Positions 1 to 7,609 of a DNA stretch of 11,755 bases are shown one piece after another. Position numbers and translations under genes: made by a program. Where the stretch lies: NCBI GenBank assembly GCA_002926195.1, contig MZXQ01000018.1:1-11755 (forward strand), written 5' to 3'. The notes under the pieces were generated by a model. That model worked only from the letters and a program-made list of their open reading frames with translations, was not told the origin of the DNA and ran no database searches. This stretch comes from Candidatus Methanomarinus sp. HR1 (GTDB taxonomy: Archaea > Halobacteriota > Methanosarcinia > Methanosarcinales > Methanocomedenaceae). How positions within the stretch are numbered: the first letter of the stretch is position 1; the number at the start of each line of letters is the position of its first letter.

Positions 1-60
1 CTGTTTCAGTTGCTGTTTCAGTTGCTGTTTCAGTTGCTGTTTCAGTTGCTGTTTCAGTCG
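1..60 (-). repeat. 12-base tandem repeat encoding Thr-Glu-Thr-Ala
   Basis: Five consecutive copies of a 12-base unit (plus-strand reading CTGTTTCAGTTG). The four leftmost are identical and the fifth differs at one base (position 59). The array continues to the window edge, so its true length is unknown. Read on the minus strand it is in frame and gives TETA repeats. Near-identity at the DNA level suggests recent expansion by slippage. Confidence 0.95.
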
Positions 61-352
61 GATTAGCTGATCCGGATGAACTACCAGATGAACTACTGGA
101 TGAACTACCGGATGAACTACCGGATTTACCAAACCGAATTGTTTTTATTTCTGTTTGCTGAGGTACATTAGCTTCTGATTCATTAGTATCTGGTATAGAT
201 GCTAATTGTTGATCATCGACTGCATTTTGGATTGTTGAGTTATCCTGGGTTATACCGGGGGCATTTTCAGGATTATTACCGGTGAGTCCGTATGCAGCAA
301 CAACAAGTATTAAAAAACCTACCAATACTAAACCTATCAATTTTGTATTCAT
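1..352 (-). CDS. Exported/membrane-anchored low-complexity protein, N-terminal part (cut by window edge)
   Basis: The first 117 codons of a gene whose rest lies left of the window. The protein opens with one hydrophobic segment (residues about 5-23) after a single Lys, which fits a signal peptide or signal anchor; no lipobox Cys follows. A polar, Asn/Gln/Asp-rich linker comes next (residues 24-75), then a Gly/Ser tract (about 77-96) and a Thr-Glu-Thr-Ala tract from residue 99 to the edge. Both tracts are encoded by 12-base tandem repeats, so they behave as flexible spacers. I chose the ATG at 350-352 because GGAAGG lies 7 bases upstream; an in-frame ATG at 365-367 overlaps that motif and would add five residues. 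No domain is recognisable. Inference: a surface protein whose folded part sits further along. Function unknown. Confidence 0.75.
   Translation of the reverse strand, partial: MNTKLIGLVLVGFLILVVAAYGLTGNNPENAPGITQDNSTIQNAVDDQQLASIPDTNESEANVPQQTEIKTIRFGKSGSSSGSSSSSSSGSSSGSANPTETATETATETATETATET
72..125 (-). repeat. 12-base tandem repeat encoding Gly/Ser-Ser-Ser-Ser
   Basis: About 4.5 copies of a second 12-base unit (plus-strand CCGGATGAACTA), two copies carrying one substitution each. It has the same period and coding phase as the TETA array but an unrelated sequence, and only 11 bases separate the two. On the minus strand it encodes a Gly/Ser tract with SSSG or SSSS units. Confidence 0.92.
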
Positions 353-477
353 TTTTTTACCTTCCATATGTCATTATTTCTGTATTGAAATTACCATTAA
401 TGCGGAAGATATCATGAGTTATCTATCACACGTAGGCATATCAGTACAATTATATTATTATGATAATAAAATTAAAA

Positions 478-567
478 GGCGATTATAGTATTTAAACTTT
501 GTTAAGAAATTTGTGATGATACTCATTATTATAATAATATATTTTTAAGAAGTATATAATAATCGCC
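478..567. repeat. 9-base inverted repeat in the 353-602 intergenic region
   Basis: GGCGATTAT at 478-486 is matched by its exact reverse complement at 559-567, 72 bases away, in an otherwise very AT-rich spacer between the left-edge gene and the 3' end of the U32 gene. The arms do not extend. It could be a pair of protein sites or chance; the distance is long for a terminator hairpin. Confidence 0.4.
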
Positions 568-602
568 GATTTTAACATTCATCAAGTAAAATCTCTTTAT
601 GG

Positions 603-3014
603 TTATTCTACGGGCCTGAAATAGTGTCCCGTAGTCAGATCCTGGGAACTTGCCTTTTTTATTGCAAATAAATACTCTTTTCTATTGAACCTATCCCGCC
701 TATCCAGATAACTGTCTATGGCTTTTCTATACAGAGTAGTGATCGTTCTAATTTGCTCAGTACTATAAAGTAATCCTTCTATTCTCAAAGAAAATATCCC
801 GATTTTCAAGAGATCAGGAATATGATCGATCATGCATAGTTCACGTGAATTGAAGATATGTGTTCTGGATGCATGATCAAATCGTACAGGAAATTCAAAT
901 CCTTTTTCATCCCTTATACCGAATTCATTAATACCATTACACAAGCAGTGATCAGAAACCATTAATTGTATTGATCCCTGGATAATGCATTCGATCTTAT
1001 GAAAGGCAGATATGTCTGCAATCTCGAAAAAAGTAAGTTCAGGAGATATGGTGATGCAGTTAGCCCCCAGATGCGTTAGAAAACCTAATGTCTCACGGTT
1101 ATAAGCATTCGCCGGATAATCTACTACTAAAGGAATATCATACTTTTTGTTTAATAAGTATAATTGATCCGTACATGAAACTAAAATACCATCGATCCGG
1201 TTAATATTTCCAAGAGCATTAAGAATTGTGTTCTTTTCATGGTCTTTTATAATATCCGGTAAGCTTATGAAAACTTTTGTACCTGCTCTATGAGCCTTTG
1301 ATATGGCAGTATCTACCAGGGATTTATTATCAATAACACTATCCAGAGTCACATATATTCGATCGGCACCACCCAAAATAGCAGCAAGAATTGAATCTAC
1401 GCCTGCTACACGGACAGATAATATTGGTTTTTGTACTTTAGCATTCTTTATATCAGGAATTCTTATTAATCCGGAACTGTTACATTTTCTATAATATTTA
1501 CTGATCCTTAGTTGTGTAAGTTTCTTAACTGCCCTTCGCCGTAAAGAGTTGATCACTCCCAATGGAATAAAAATATCATCATCCATTCTGATATCTACAT
1601 TATCCGCCCTGAAAACCGTATCACCTAATTTACATACCTGTCTTTTCAATGAATGAATATCCAGAGGTTGCTGTATTGCAGCAGAGATACCGGTTTCTGA
1701 CAAGACCTCTGCTGTATTTCCAGTAGAGTCGCTCATACATATTAACAATGGATGTTGTTTTATTGCCTGTACTTTTATAGAAATAGAGATCTTCCGGGAT
1801 ACTGATTGATACGATTTTCTTGAAGATTCTATTAATTCGGAATCTAAGGTCTTATAAACCGGTATACCCGCAGCAACCGGATTTTCATAAGGAAAACTTA
1901 TTTGCGATTTTCCAGGTGCTTTTTTTACCATCTGCCCATCGGCATATAATGACCTGATCAATGTACCGGTATTACCAATTGCTATACCATCGCCCAGATG
2001 AACAGGTACTTCAAGTTCTACAAAAACTCTGCACAGGTCAGAATCATATCTTTTTACTCTGCCCAGGAAGGTCCCGTGGTTACCGGGCAGCCTTATACTC
2101 ATAAGAGATCTACCTGGATTCCCATTTAGAAATCCTTCCACGAAACCTCTGTTAAAAATAATCTCCAGGCGCTGCTGTTCCTCGGGGGTGATCCCGGCAT
2201 TGGGATCATCACGCAAACGATCCAGAATATCTCTGTACGTCTTTGTGACAACAGCTACATATTCAGGTTTTTTCATACGTCCCTCTATTTTAAAAGAGTC
2301 TACACCAGCTGCTATAAGATGACCTAAGCGTGATGATAGATTTAAATCCCGGGGGCTTAATAAATATCCCTTATCCTCTATTGCTTTAGAAGTAAACACC
2401 TGATATTTCTTTCTACATGGCTGGGCACAACGACCCCTATTTCCGCTACGTCCTCCAATATAGCTGCTCATCAGGCATCTTCCTGAGTATGAGATACATA
2501 AGGCGCCGTGAATAAATACCTCTAGCTCGATATCAGTTCCGGAGCGAATTGAGTTTATCTCTCCCAGGGTTAATTCTCTAGCCAGTACTGCCCGTTTAAT
2601 ACCCAGTGATCCCAGTAGTTCTATGCCTGTACTGTTATGGATTGACATCTGGGTACTTGCATGGATGGGCAGTTCACGGAACTGCTTTTTTATTATTCCA
2701 AGCACCCCTATATCCTGAATTATCACAGCATCAGCGCCATGATTACATAGCAGTTCCAGATATTTTACTACTCTATCCATTTCATGATCTTTAATCAGGG
2801 TATTAACCGTAATATAGGCCGATACGTCTCTTGAGTGAGCAAAATCAATGGCATTCAATAGTGTTTTAATAGTAAAATTTTCAGCATTTGTACGTGCGTT
2901 AAACTCACCTGTGCCCATATAAACAGCATCTGCACCATTTTCAACTGCTGCTTTTAGGGCGTTAATACTGCCTGCTGGAGCCAGTAGTTCCGGAATAGTG
3001 CGGTTTTTATTCAT
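603..3014 (-). CDS. Long two-domain U32 family protein (RlhA/TrhP-like, often annotated as peptidase or collagenase)
   Basis: 803 residues. The N-terminal U32 domain (about 6-255) carries the family signature at 165-183 (EVFIHGALCISYSGRCLMS). Cysteines 173, 180, 196 and 200 match the four-Cys set that binds [4Fe-4S] in characterised U32 proteins, and the block SFKIEGRMKKPEY (240-252) is present. The middle (about 300-510) resembles the DUF3656-type insert of long U32 proteins. Residues about 530-770 are a diverged copy of the N-terminal domain. Characterised members (E. coli RlhA and TrhP on RNA, UbiU/UbiV on ubiquinone precursors) are hydroxylases or their partners, so an RNA-modifying or other Fe-S role is more likely than proteolysis; the substrate here is unknown. 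The ATG at 3012-3014 has no clear SD, and an AT-rich TATA-like stretch sits about 17-30 bases upstream, so the mRNA may be nearly leaderless. Single gene, divergent from the coiled-coil genes. Confidence 0.93.
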   Translation of the reverse strand: MNKNRTIPELLAPAGSINALKAAVENGADAVYMGTGEFNARTNAENFTIKTLLNAIDFAHSRDVSAYITVNTLIKDHEMDRVVKYLELLCNHGADAVIIQDIGVLGIIKKQFRELPIHASTQMSIHNSTGIELLGSLGIKRAVLARELTLGEINSIRSGTDIELEVFIHGALCISYSGRCLMSSYIGGRSGNRGRCAQPCRKKYQVFTSKAIEDKGYLLSPRDLNLSSRLGHLIAAGVDSFKIEGRMKKPEYVAVVTKTYRDILDRLRDDPNAGITPEEQQRLEIIFNRGFVEGFLNGNPGRSLMSIRLPGNHGTFLGRVKRYDSDLCRVFVELEVPVHLGDGIAIGNTGTLIRSLYADGQMVKKAPGKSQISFPYENPVAAGIPVYKTLDSELIESSRKSYQSVSRKISISIKVQAIKQHPLLICMSDSTGNTAEVLSETGISAAIQQPLDIHSLKRQVCKLGDTVFRADNVDIRMDDDIFIPLGVINSLRRRAVKKLTQLRISKYYRKCNSSGLIRIPDIKNAKVQKPILSVRVAGVDSILAAILGGADRIYVTLDSVIDNKSLVDTAISKAHRAGTKVFISLPDIIKDHEKNTILNALGNINRIDGILVSCTDQLYLLNKKYDIPLVVDYPANAYNRETLGFLTHLGANCITISPELTFFEIADISAFHKIECIIQGSIQLMVSDHCLCNGINEFGIRDEKGFEFPVRFDHASRTHIFNSRELCMIDHIPDLLKIGIFSLRIEGLLYSTEQIRTITTLYRKAIDSYLDRRDRFNRKEYLFAIKKASSQDLTTGHYFRPVE

Positions 3015-3160
3015 GCTTATTAGTACAGGATATTTGAATAAATCAAATTAAATCTTTTGATAATCTTAATAACCTCAACAATCTTAATAATTAAATAATT
3101 GGAAAAAACTATATATCTGAATTCATATTATTGACATATATATTGGAGGGATACTCCACA
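3015..3160. promoter_or_regulatory. Divergent promoter region with direct repeats
   Basis: AT-rich spacer between two divergent genes. For the rightward gene, a TATA-like CTATATAT lies at 3109-3116. Initiation about 25 bases downstream would fall near 3139, just ahead of the SD GGAGGG (3145-3150). For the leftward gene a TATA-like stretch lies around 3031-3042 on the minus strand. Two exact copies of AATCTTAATAA (3062-3072 and 3080-3090) are spaced 18 bases start to start between the two promoters and could be regulator sites. Confidence 0.5.
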
Positions 3161-3835
3161 TTGCAACGTATTGAAACTGATACAAATACAACACCGATCA
3201 CAATACTCAGTAAAGAGCAGTTATTAGATCTCGTTATTATAAAACATAAAAAGCTTATAAAAGACTATAGCGATGAGCTTCAAGTATTGAATGAAAAAAT
3301 AGATACAGATCGTTCCAGTCATACACATATTGTAAGAGAACTGGAAGAACTGGAATCACGAATTATTGTACTGAAAGAAAAACGTCATCAGCTTTATCAT
3401 CAAGTTAAGAAAAAGTATGAAAAGCTTAACAAGACAATCAAAGATAACAAACAAATCAAGCCCACAACAGACGAGATTAATATAATTCAAAATAAGCTGC
3501 AAAATACCAACATTTCTTCTAAAGATGAATATGATTGTATTGATAGGATTGTAACATTGATAAAAGATATAATTGAAAAAATTCCGGATACTGACAGTGA
3601 AGGAAAGTTAATTTGTCTTTCGATTATTGACCTTCTGGAAACTGCCAGGATGGCCCAGCAAGAACTTGAAGAAATAGAGTCCACTCCTATAGAACAGAAA
3701 ACAGAATTGGATTCACTTAAACAGGAATATGAAGAACTGGAACCCCGTCGTGACTGGCTTAATCGCAGAACAAAGCTTCATATGGATGCTTTGAATTACT
3801 GGGAAATAAAAAAATCAGGGGATAATAACAAGTGA
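3161..3835 (+). CDS. Coiled-coil protein (first of a coupled pair)
   Basis: 224 residues from a TTG start, highly charged and helical. Long heptad-type coiled coils are predictable by eye at about 20-98 and 158-216, separated by a less regular middle containing one Cys pair region (C126, C152). There is no signal peptide, membrane segment or catalytic motif. I chose TTG 3161 because GGAGGG (3145-3150) lies 10 bases upstream; an in-frame TTG at 3131 would add ten residues but starts before the likely transcription start near 3139 and has no SD. The last codon overlaps the next start by four bases, so the two proteins are probably made together and may form a hetero-oligomer. It resembles archaeal coiled-coil proteins of unknown function but I cannot assign a family with confidence. 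Cytoplasmic scaffold is an inference. Confidence 0.82.
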   Translation: MQRIETDTNTTPITILSKEQLLDLVIIKHKKLIKDYSDELQVLNEKIDTDRSSHTHIVRELEELESRIIVLKEKRHQLYHQVKKKYEKLNKTIKDNKQIKPTTDEINIIQNKLQNTNISSKDEYDCIDRIVTLIKDIIEKIPDTDSEGKLICLSIIDLLETARMAQQELEEIESTPIEQKTELDSLKQEYEELEPRRDWLNRRTKLHMDALNYWEIKKSGDNNK

Positions 3836-4761
3836 ATGATATACCAAATCTCTCTGAAAGTGAATTAAAACACAAGATAAATTTTTTGAGACAGCAAATA
3901 GACTCCAAAGACAGGGAGATCAGGAGTCTGTTTAAAGAAATGAGTCTTCATAATAAAGGTATAAATGAACTCAGGGACAACCGTGATGATCTCAACAAAA
4001 GTGTAAAAGAACTGCGTGCTACTGCAAGTGATTATCGGAATAAGCGAGATGAAGTTAATAAGAAGATCGCTGAATTGAAACAGCAAAGGAATGAAATGCT
4101 AAGCCATCAGAGCACTTATACTGATAAGATAGGTGAAATGAAAAAAACTCGTGATGACCTGAATAAGATAGCCAGAGGACGTATTGAATTTCTTAATAAA
4201 ACATATGAGGATCAACTGGACAAGTTCTCTAATATTGACATTCCTCTTGAGTATGAGCAATCACTATTTGAAAACCTTCATGAATTAAGTGGTCGGCTTG
4301 AGGCCATACATAAAGCTAATATTATTCATAATGAAATAGGTGATGTATACGGAAAAGTTAGTGAATTCAAACACGACCTTGATACTATTAGCGCTTTGAT
4401 CCGCGACCTGGCCAGTGAATCGCAAGAAAATCATCTAAAAATGTTAGAGATTTATAAAGAAGTAGACGATACTAAAAAAGAATCAGATGATTACCATCAA
4501 CGTCTTGTAGAGATCTATAAGATTACACGCCCTATTAAAGATAAGATCGATGTATTAAAGAAAAGTCTATCTGCCATTCGAGAGGAACTTGATAGCTATC
4601 TGGAACATATGTCAGAGATCCAGCTTGATAAAGATAAGACAAAAGAAGATACAAAACGAATAGCGGCAAAGGAAAAATTTGACAAATCAGGTCGGATGAG
4701 TTTAGAAGATCTAAGATTATTGATAGAAAACGATGAGATAAAGTTCGAAAAAGAATCGTAA
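3832..4761 (+). CDS. Archaeal coiled-coil protein, COG1340-like
   Basis: 309 residues, almost entirely coiled coil. The N-terminal half has strongly regular repeats around residues 45-115 (for example RDDLNKSVKEL, RDEVNKKIAEL and TRDDLNKIARG); a second helical region covers about 145-275. The C-terminal block, about 275-304 (KEKFDKSGRMSLEDLRLLI), resembles the conserved tail of archaeal COG1340 coiled-coil proteins. Those are sometimes mislabelled phosphoserine phosphatase, but no HAD phosphatase motif is present here. The start is GTG 3832, overlapping the upstream TGA as GTGA; an AGGGG run about 11 bases upstream can serve as SD. No membrane segment. Function unknown; the close coupling to the preceding coiled-coil gene and the 43-base gap to mptA suggest one transcription unit. 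Confidence 0.88.
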   Translation: MNDIPNLSESELKHKINFLRQQIDSKDREIRSLFKEMSLHNKGINELRDNRDDLNKSVKELRATASDYRNKRDEVNKKIAELKQQRNEMLSHQSTYTDKIGEMKKTRDDLNKIARGRIEFLNKTYEDQLDKFSNIDIPLEYEQSLFENLHELSGRLEAIHKANIIHNEIGDVYGKVSEFKHDLDTISALIRDLASESQENHLKMLEIYKEVDDTKKESDDYHQRLVEIYKITRPIKDKIDVLKKSLSAIREELDSYLEHMSEIQLDKDKTKEDTKRIAAKEKFDKSGRMSLEDLRLLIENDEIKFEKES

Positions 4762-4804
4762 ACATTATCACTGAGAAATATAATGATGCCACTGAGATGG
4801 TAAG

Positions 4805-5755
4805 ATGGATATACCCCTAATACATTTACCTGATGTTCAGGCTAATAAACCTGATATACCCATTACACTTTCGAGAGTTGGTGTAACTGGTGTGAAAAAA
4901 CTGATAGAAGTATCCAGAGTAGAGAAACGGCCCATTATTTTAATATCGAATTTTAAAATTTTTGTTGATCTTCCTTCAGACCGCAAAGGTGCTAATCTTT
5001 CTCGTAATTTTGAAGCTATTGATGAAGTCATTGAGGAATCCATTACTTCACCTGTATGGGAGATAGAGGAACTCTGCAGTGAAGTTGCGCGAAGATTGTT
5101 AAGGCGGCATGAATATGCCACGCAGGCAGAGGTTATAATGAACAGTGAATATATTGTCAAACGGACTACTCCTGTAAATAAAGTGAAATGTCAACAGGTT
5201 GTAGATATTTTCGCTGAAGCCACAGCCAAACGGAAGAAAAATGGTAATATATCAATTAAGAAAATGGTTGGTGCAGAGGTAATAGGTATAACGGCCTGTC
5301 CTTGTGCACAGGAGATATCGAGAGATAAGGCCATTGAAGAATTGAAAAAATTGAATGTCGATATCGAGACAATTTATAAATTTTTAAACGTAGTCCCTAC
5401 TGTTACTCATAACCAGCGAGGGAGGGGGATTATAACTATAGAAGTTTCCAGTGTCAATAAAGTCTCAATTGATAGGATTATTAAAATAATTGAAGGATCC
5501 ATGAGTTCAAATATTTATGAATTACTTAAACGCAATGATGAAGCTCAACTGGTAGAAACTGCCCACAAGAATCCCAAGTTCGTAGAGGATTGTGTACGAA
5601 CAATGGCAAAAAAGATCGTAAATGAATTCTCTTACCTTCCTGACGACTCGATTATAACCATTAAACAGATCAATGAGGAGAGTATTCACACTCATAATGC
5701 TTTTGCTGAGCGTATAGCTACTCTTGGAGAACTTAAAGAAGAACTGAATTTGTAA
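4805..5755 (+). CDS. mptA: GTP cyclohydrolase MptA (GTP cyclohydrolase IV), methanopterin biosynthesis
   Basis: 316 residues, close to the length of Methanocaldococcus jannaschii MptA. The family converts GTP to 7,8-dihydro-D-neopterin 2',3'-cyclic phosphate with Fe(II), the first committed step to tetrahydromethanopterin or sarcinapterin, the C1 carrier of methanogenesis. Visible features are the N-terminal block DIPLIHLPDVQANKPDIPI (2-20), the TACPCAQE motif of the GCYH-IB/MptA family (163-170, Cys165 and Cys167), the THNQRGRG motif (201-208), and HTHNAFAERIATLGEL near the end (295-310), which supplies candidate metal and substrate His residues. The ATG at 4805 follows a GAG-rich leader; an ATG at 4797 is out of frame. 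It lies 43 bases after the coiled-coil pair and about 100 bases before eL20. It may share the coiled-coil promoter, since no strong TATA box is seen in the 43-base gap. Confidence 0.97.
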   Translation: MDIPLIHLPDVQANKPDIPITLSRVGVTGVKKLIEVSRVEKRPIILISNFKIFVDLPSDRKGANLSRNFEAIDEVIEESITSPVWEIEELCSEVARRLLRRHEYATQAEVIMNSEYIVKRTTPVNKVKCQQVVDIFAEATAKRKKNGNISIKKMVGAEVIGITACPCAQEISRDKAIEELKKLNVDIETIYKFLNVVPTVTHNQRGRGIITIEVSSVNKVSIDRIIKIIEGSMSSNIYELLKRNDEAQLVETAHKNPKFVEDCVRTMAKKIVNEFSYLPDDSIITIKQINEESIHTHNAFAERIATLGELKEELNL

Positions 5756-5856
5756 TAGATTGAATAAACTATTTAACCTGCAAAAGAGATTTAGGATACA
5801 TTCTGATAAAGGATCATTTTAATAATATTATAAAATTTACTAAGGAGATTGAATAT

Positions 5857-6033
5857 ATGCAACAATTTATTGTATCAGGTACTTTTAGAGCAGGACATTT
5901 ATGGGAAAACTTTACTAAAACAATAACAAGTCAGAATGAATCCAATGCAAAAGAAAAAGTGTATTCTCTGATAGGGAGTGAACACGGTTTAAAACGTAAT
6001 TTAATTAAAATTGAATCCATTATTAAGGAGTGA
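5857..6033 (+). CDS. rpl18a: Large-subunit ribosomal protein eL20 (LX/L18a)
   Basis: A 58-residue protein beginning MQQFIVSGTFRAG and ending in IKIESIIKE. The length, the opening FIVSGTFR, the central WENFTKTITSQNESNAKEKVY-like stretch (16-36) and the closing IKIES match archaeal LX/eL20, a small protein of the 50S subunit. The start is well supported: GGAG at 5844-5847, 9 bases before the ATG. The next gene, prefoldin alpha, and then ftsY form the conserved archaeal order LX-pfdA-ftsY. The final Lys-Glu codons (AAGGAG) double as the SD of pfdA, so the two genes are probably translationally linked. An AT-rich TATA-like stretch at about 5767-5778 or 5826-5838 could be the cluster promoter. Confidence 0.94.
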   Translation: MQQFIVSGTFRAGHLWENFTKTITSQNESNAKEKVYSLIGSEHGLKRNLIKIESIIKE

Positions 6034-6042
6034 TATTTTTTG
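6025..6042 (+). promoter_or_regulatory. Shine-Dalgarno of pfdA inside the eL20 gene, deciding a TTG start
   Basis: AAGGAG at 6025-6030 forms the last two sense codons of eL20; the TGA stop follows at 6031-6033, then nine bases after the SD comes the TTG at 6040-6042. There is no ATG or GTG in that frame near this position, so the SD selects TTG as the prefoldin start. Confidence 0.75.
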
Positions 6043-6519
6043 ACATCTGATCAGAACCTATCAGAAGAAGATGTACAGAGAATGGCTGTTTCGCATCAAC
6101 AAATGGAATACCAGGCCCAGGCCATAGCCCAGCAGATAAATCTTGTCAAAGAATCTATAAATGATTGTGATAAAGCCATCTATACTATAATCGGGTTAGA
6201 AGGTATTGAAGAAGAACATGAGATGCTCGTCCCGATTGGATCAGGTGCCAATATTATGGCAAGGATCATCAAAGCTGATAAAGTGATTGTTGAAATAGGT
6301 GCAGGTATTAGTGTTGAAAAAAATTCAGATGAGGCAAAGCAGAGTTTAATGTTTCGAAAAGAAGAACTTACTAAATTCCATGAAAAATTACAAACCGACC
6401 TGAATGAACTGGTAAATAAAATAAAAGAGATCGAAGCTATAGTATCTTCACTTGCAGATAAACGGGAGCAGCAATTACAAGAGCCAAAGCAACCACAGGT
6501 TCCTATGCAGGGTACATAG
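6040..6519 (+). CDS. pfdA: Prefoldin subunit alpha
   Basis: 159 residues with the prefoldin alpha plan: an N-terminal helix (about 8-45), a beta-hairpin region (about 58-95, with HEMLVPIGSGANIMARI and KVIVEIGAGISVEK), and a C-terminal coiled-coil helix (about 97-145), followed by a Pro/Gln-rich tail. In archaea two alpha and four beta subunits form the jellyfish-shaped hexamer that binds unfolded proteins and passes them to the thermosome. Translation starts at TTG, chosen by the AAGGAG inside the end of eL20. Its TAG stop is directly followed by the ftsY ATG with no gap. Placement with a ribosomal protein and the SRP receptor fits a protein-birth operon. Confidence 0.95.
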   Translation: MTSDQNLSEEDVQRMAVSHQQMEYQAQAIAQQINLVKESINDCDKAIYTIIGLEGIEEEHEMLVPIGSGANIMARIIKADKVIVEIGAGISVEKNSDEAKQSLMFRKEELTKFHEKLQTDLNELVNKIKEIEAIVSSLADKREQQLQEPKQPQVPMQGT

Positions 6520-7587
6520 ATGTTTAATAATTTAAAAGAAAAACTTGGCGGTATTAAATCTTCTTTAGGAAATGTACTCGAGCGACAGGATAAAAATAAT
6601 TCTGACAAAATTGAACAAATAGAGCCTGCTGTTGATGAGACAAAGGATGAATTACTCAAAGAATCAAAAAAACAAAAAAGCAAAAAAGCAAAATCAGAGT
6701 CTGTAGGGATTGGTAAGAAGGCAAAGGCTCTATTAATCGATCGAGAGTTCATTATTGATGATAAAAAACTGGAAGAACCCTTATGGGATCTGGAAATGGC
6801 ATTGCTTGAGAGTGATGTAGCCCTTCAGGTAACAGAAGAGATCGTAGAATATGTAAAAACGCAACTTAAGGGAAGCAGACTAAAGATCAGACAGAATAAG
6901 GCAGACGTTGTTGAACAGACCTTAAGAGAGGCACTGATCAATGTATTGAGTGTGGAAAAACTTGATTTTGACGAATTCATTGAAAATGCTAATAAGCCTG
7001 TTACCATAGCATTTGTAGGTGTTAATGGTACTGGAAAGACAACGACTATATCCAAAATAACAAATTATCTTCAAAATCGTGGATTCTCAGTAGTAATGGC
7101 TGCTGCCGATACCTTCCGTGCAGGAGCTATTGACCAGTTAGAGCGTCATGCAGATAACCTGGGTACAAAATTAATCAAACACCAGGAAGGCGGAGACCCG
7201 GCTGCAGTGGTATTTGATGCTGTGGAATACGCCAAAGCCAGAAAAAAAGATGTTGTACTGGCAGATACAGCAGGCAGGATGCATACGAATATCAACCTGA
7301 TGGATCAGATGAAGAAAATATGCAGAGTGGCTCCACCTGATCTTGTAATATTTGTTGATGAGGCTATTGCCGGTAATGATGCGGTAGAGAGGGCAAATAT
7401 TTTCAACCGGACAGTACCTATAAACGGCACTATACTGACAAAAGCTGATGCCGATTCCAAAGGGGGTGCAGCAATTTCCATTGCGCACACTACCGGCAAA
7501 CCTATACTGTTCCTGGGCGTGGGCCAGGAATATGATGATATTATCAAATTTGACCCTGAATGGCTGGTTGATAGATTATTTGAGTAA
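6520..7587 (+). CDS. ftsY: Signal recognition particle receptor FtsY
   Basis: 355 residues. FtsY is the membrane-associated GTPase that docks SRP-bound ribosomes at the Sec translocon by pairing with SRP54. A short N-terminal amphipathic/charged region (1-62, Lys- and Glu-rich) precedes the helical N domain (about 65-150) and the G domain (about 158-355). Visible G-domain motifs are GVNGTGKTTT (167-176, P-loop), DTFRAGAIDQL (197-207), DTAGR (249-253), AGNDAVERA (284-292), TKADADSKGG (307-316) and the closing GVGQEYDDIIKFD (333-345). All key GTPase residues are present. The ATG abuts the pfdA stop, so it is translated by coupling; only a weak CAGGG precedes it. It converges on the glycosyltransferase gene with 22 bases between stops, and no clear terminator hairpin is visible there. 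Confidence 0.97.
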   Translation: MFNNLKEKLGGIKSSLGNVLERQDKNNSDKIEQIEPAVDETKDELLKESKKQKSKKAKSESVGIGKKAKALLIDREFIIDDKKLEEPLWDLEMALLESDVALQVTEEIVEYVKTQLKGSRLKIRQNKADVVEQTLREALINVLSVEKLDFDEFIENANKPVTIAFVGVNGTGKTTTISKITNYLQNRGFSVVMAAADTFRAGAIDQLERHADNLGTKLIKHQEGGDPAAVVFDAVEYAKARKKDVVLADTAGRMHTNINLMDQMKKICRVAPPDLVIFVDEAIAGNDAVERANIFNRTVPINGTILTKADADSKGGAAISIAHTTGKPILFLGVGQEYDDIIKFDPEWLVDRLFE

Positions 7588-7609
7588 ATTGCCAGAGATA
7601 ATACCACTA

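Noticed and set aside
1..125. CRISPR-like repeats at the left edge
   Set aside because: The 12-base units are directly tandem with no spacers and are translated in frame as low-complexity protein.
282..488. 68-codon plus-strand open frame near the left edge
   Set aside because: Antisense to the signal-peptide region of the left-edge gene and ends in AT-rich spacer; no SD or domain support.
4837..5160. 107-codon minus-strand open frame inside mptA
   Set aside because: Antisense to a conserved enzyme; composition is that of a reversed coding strand.
6180..6752. 190-codon minus-strand open frame opposite pfdA and ftsY
   Set aside because: It lies antisense to two clearly recognised genes; the translation is Ser/Phe/Ile-rich with no domain, as expected for a shadow frame.
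7588..7609. Terminator hairpin between convergent ftsY and glycosyltransferase
   Set aside because: The 22-base gap shows no convincing stem or T-run on either strand.
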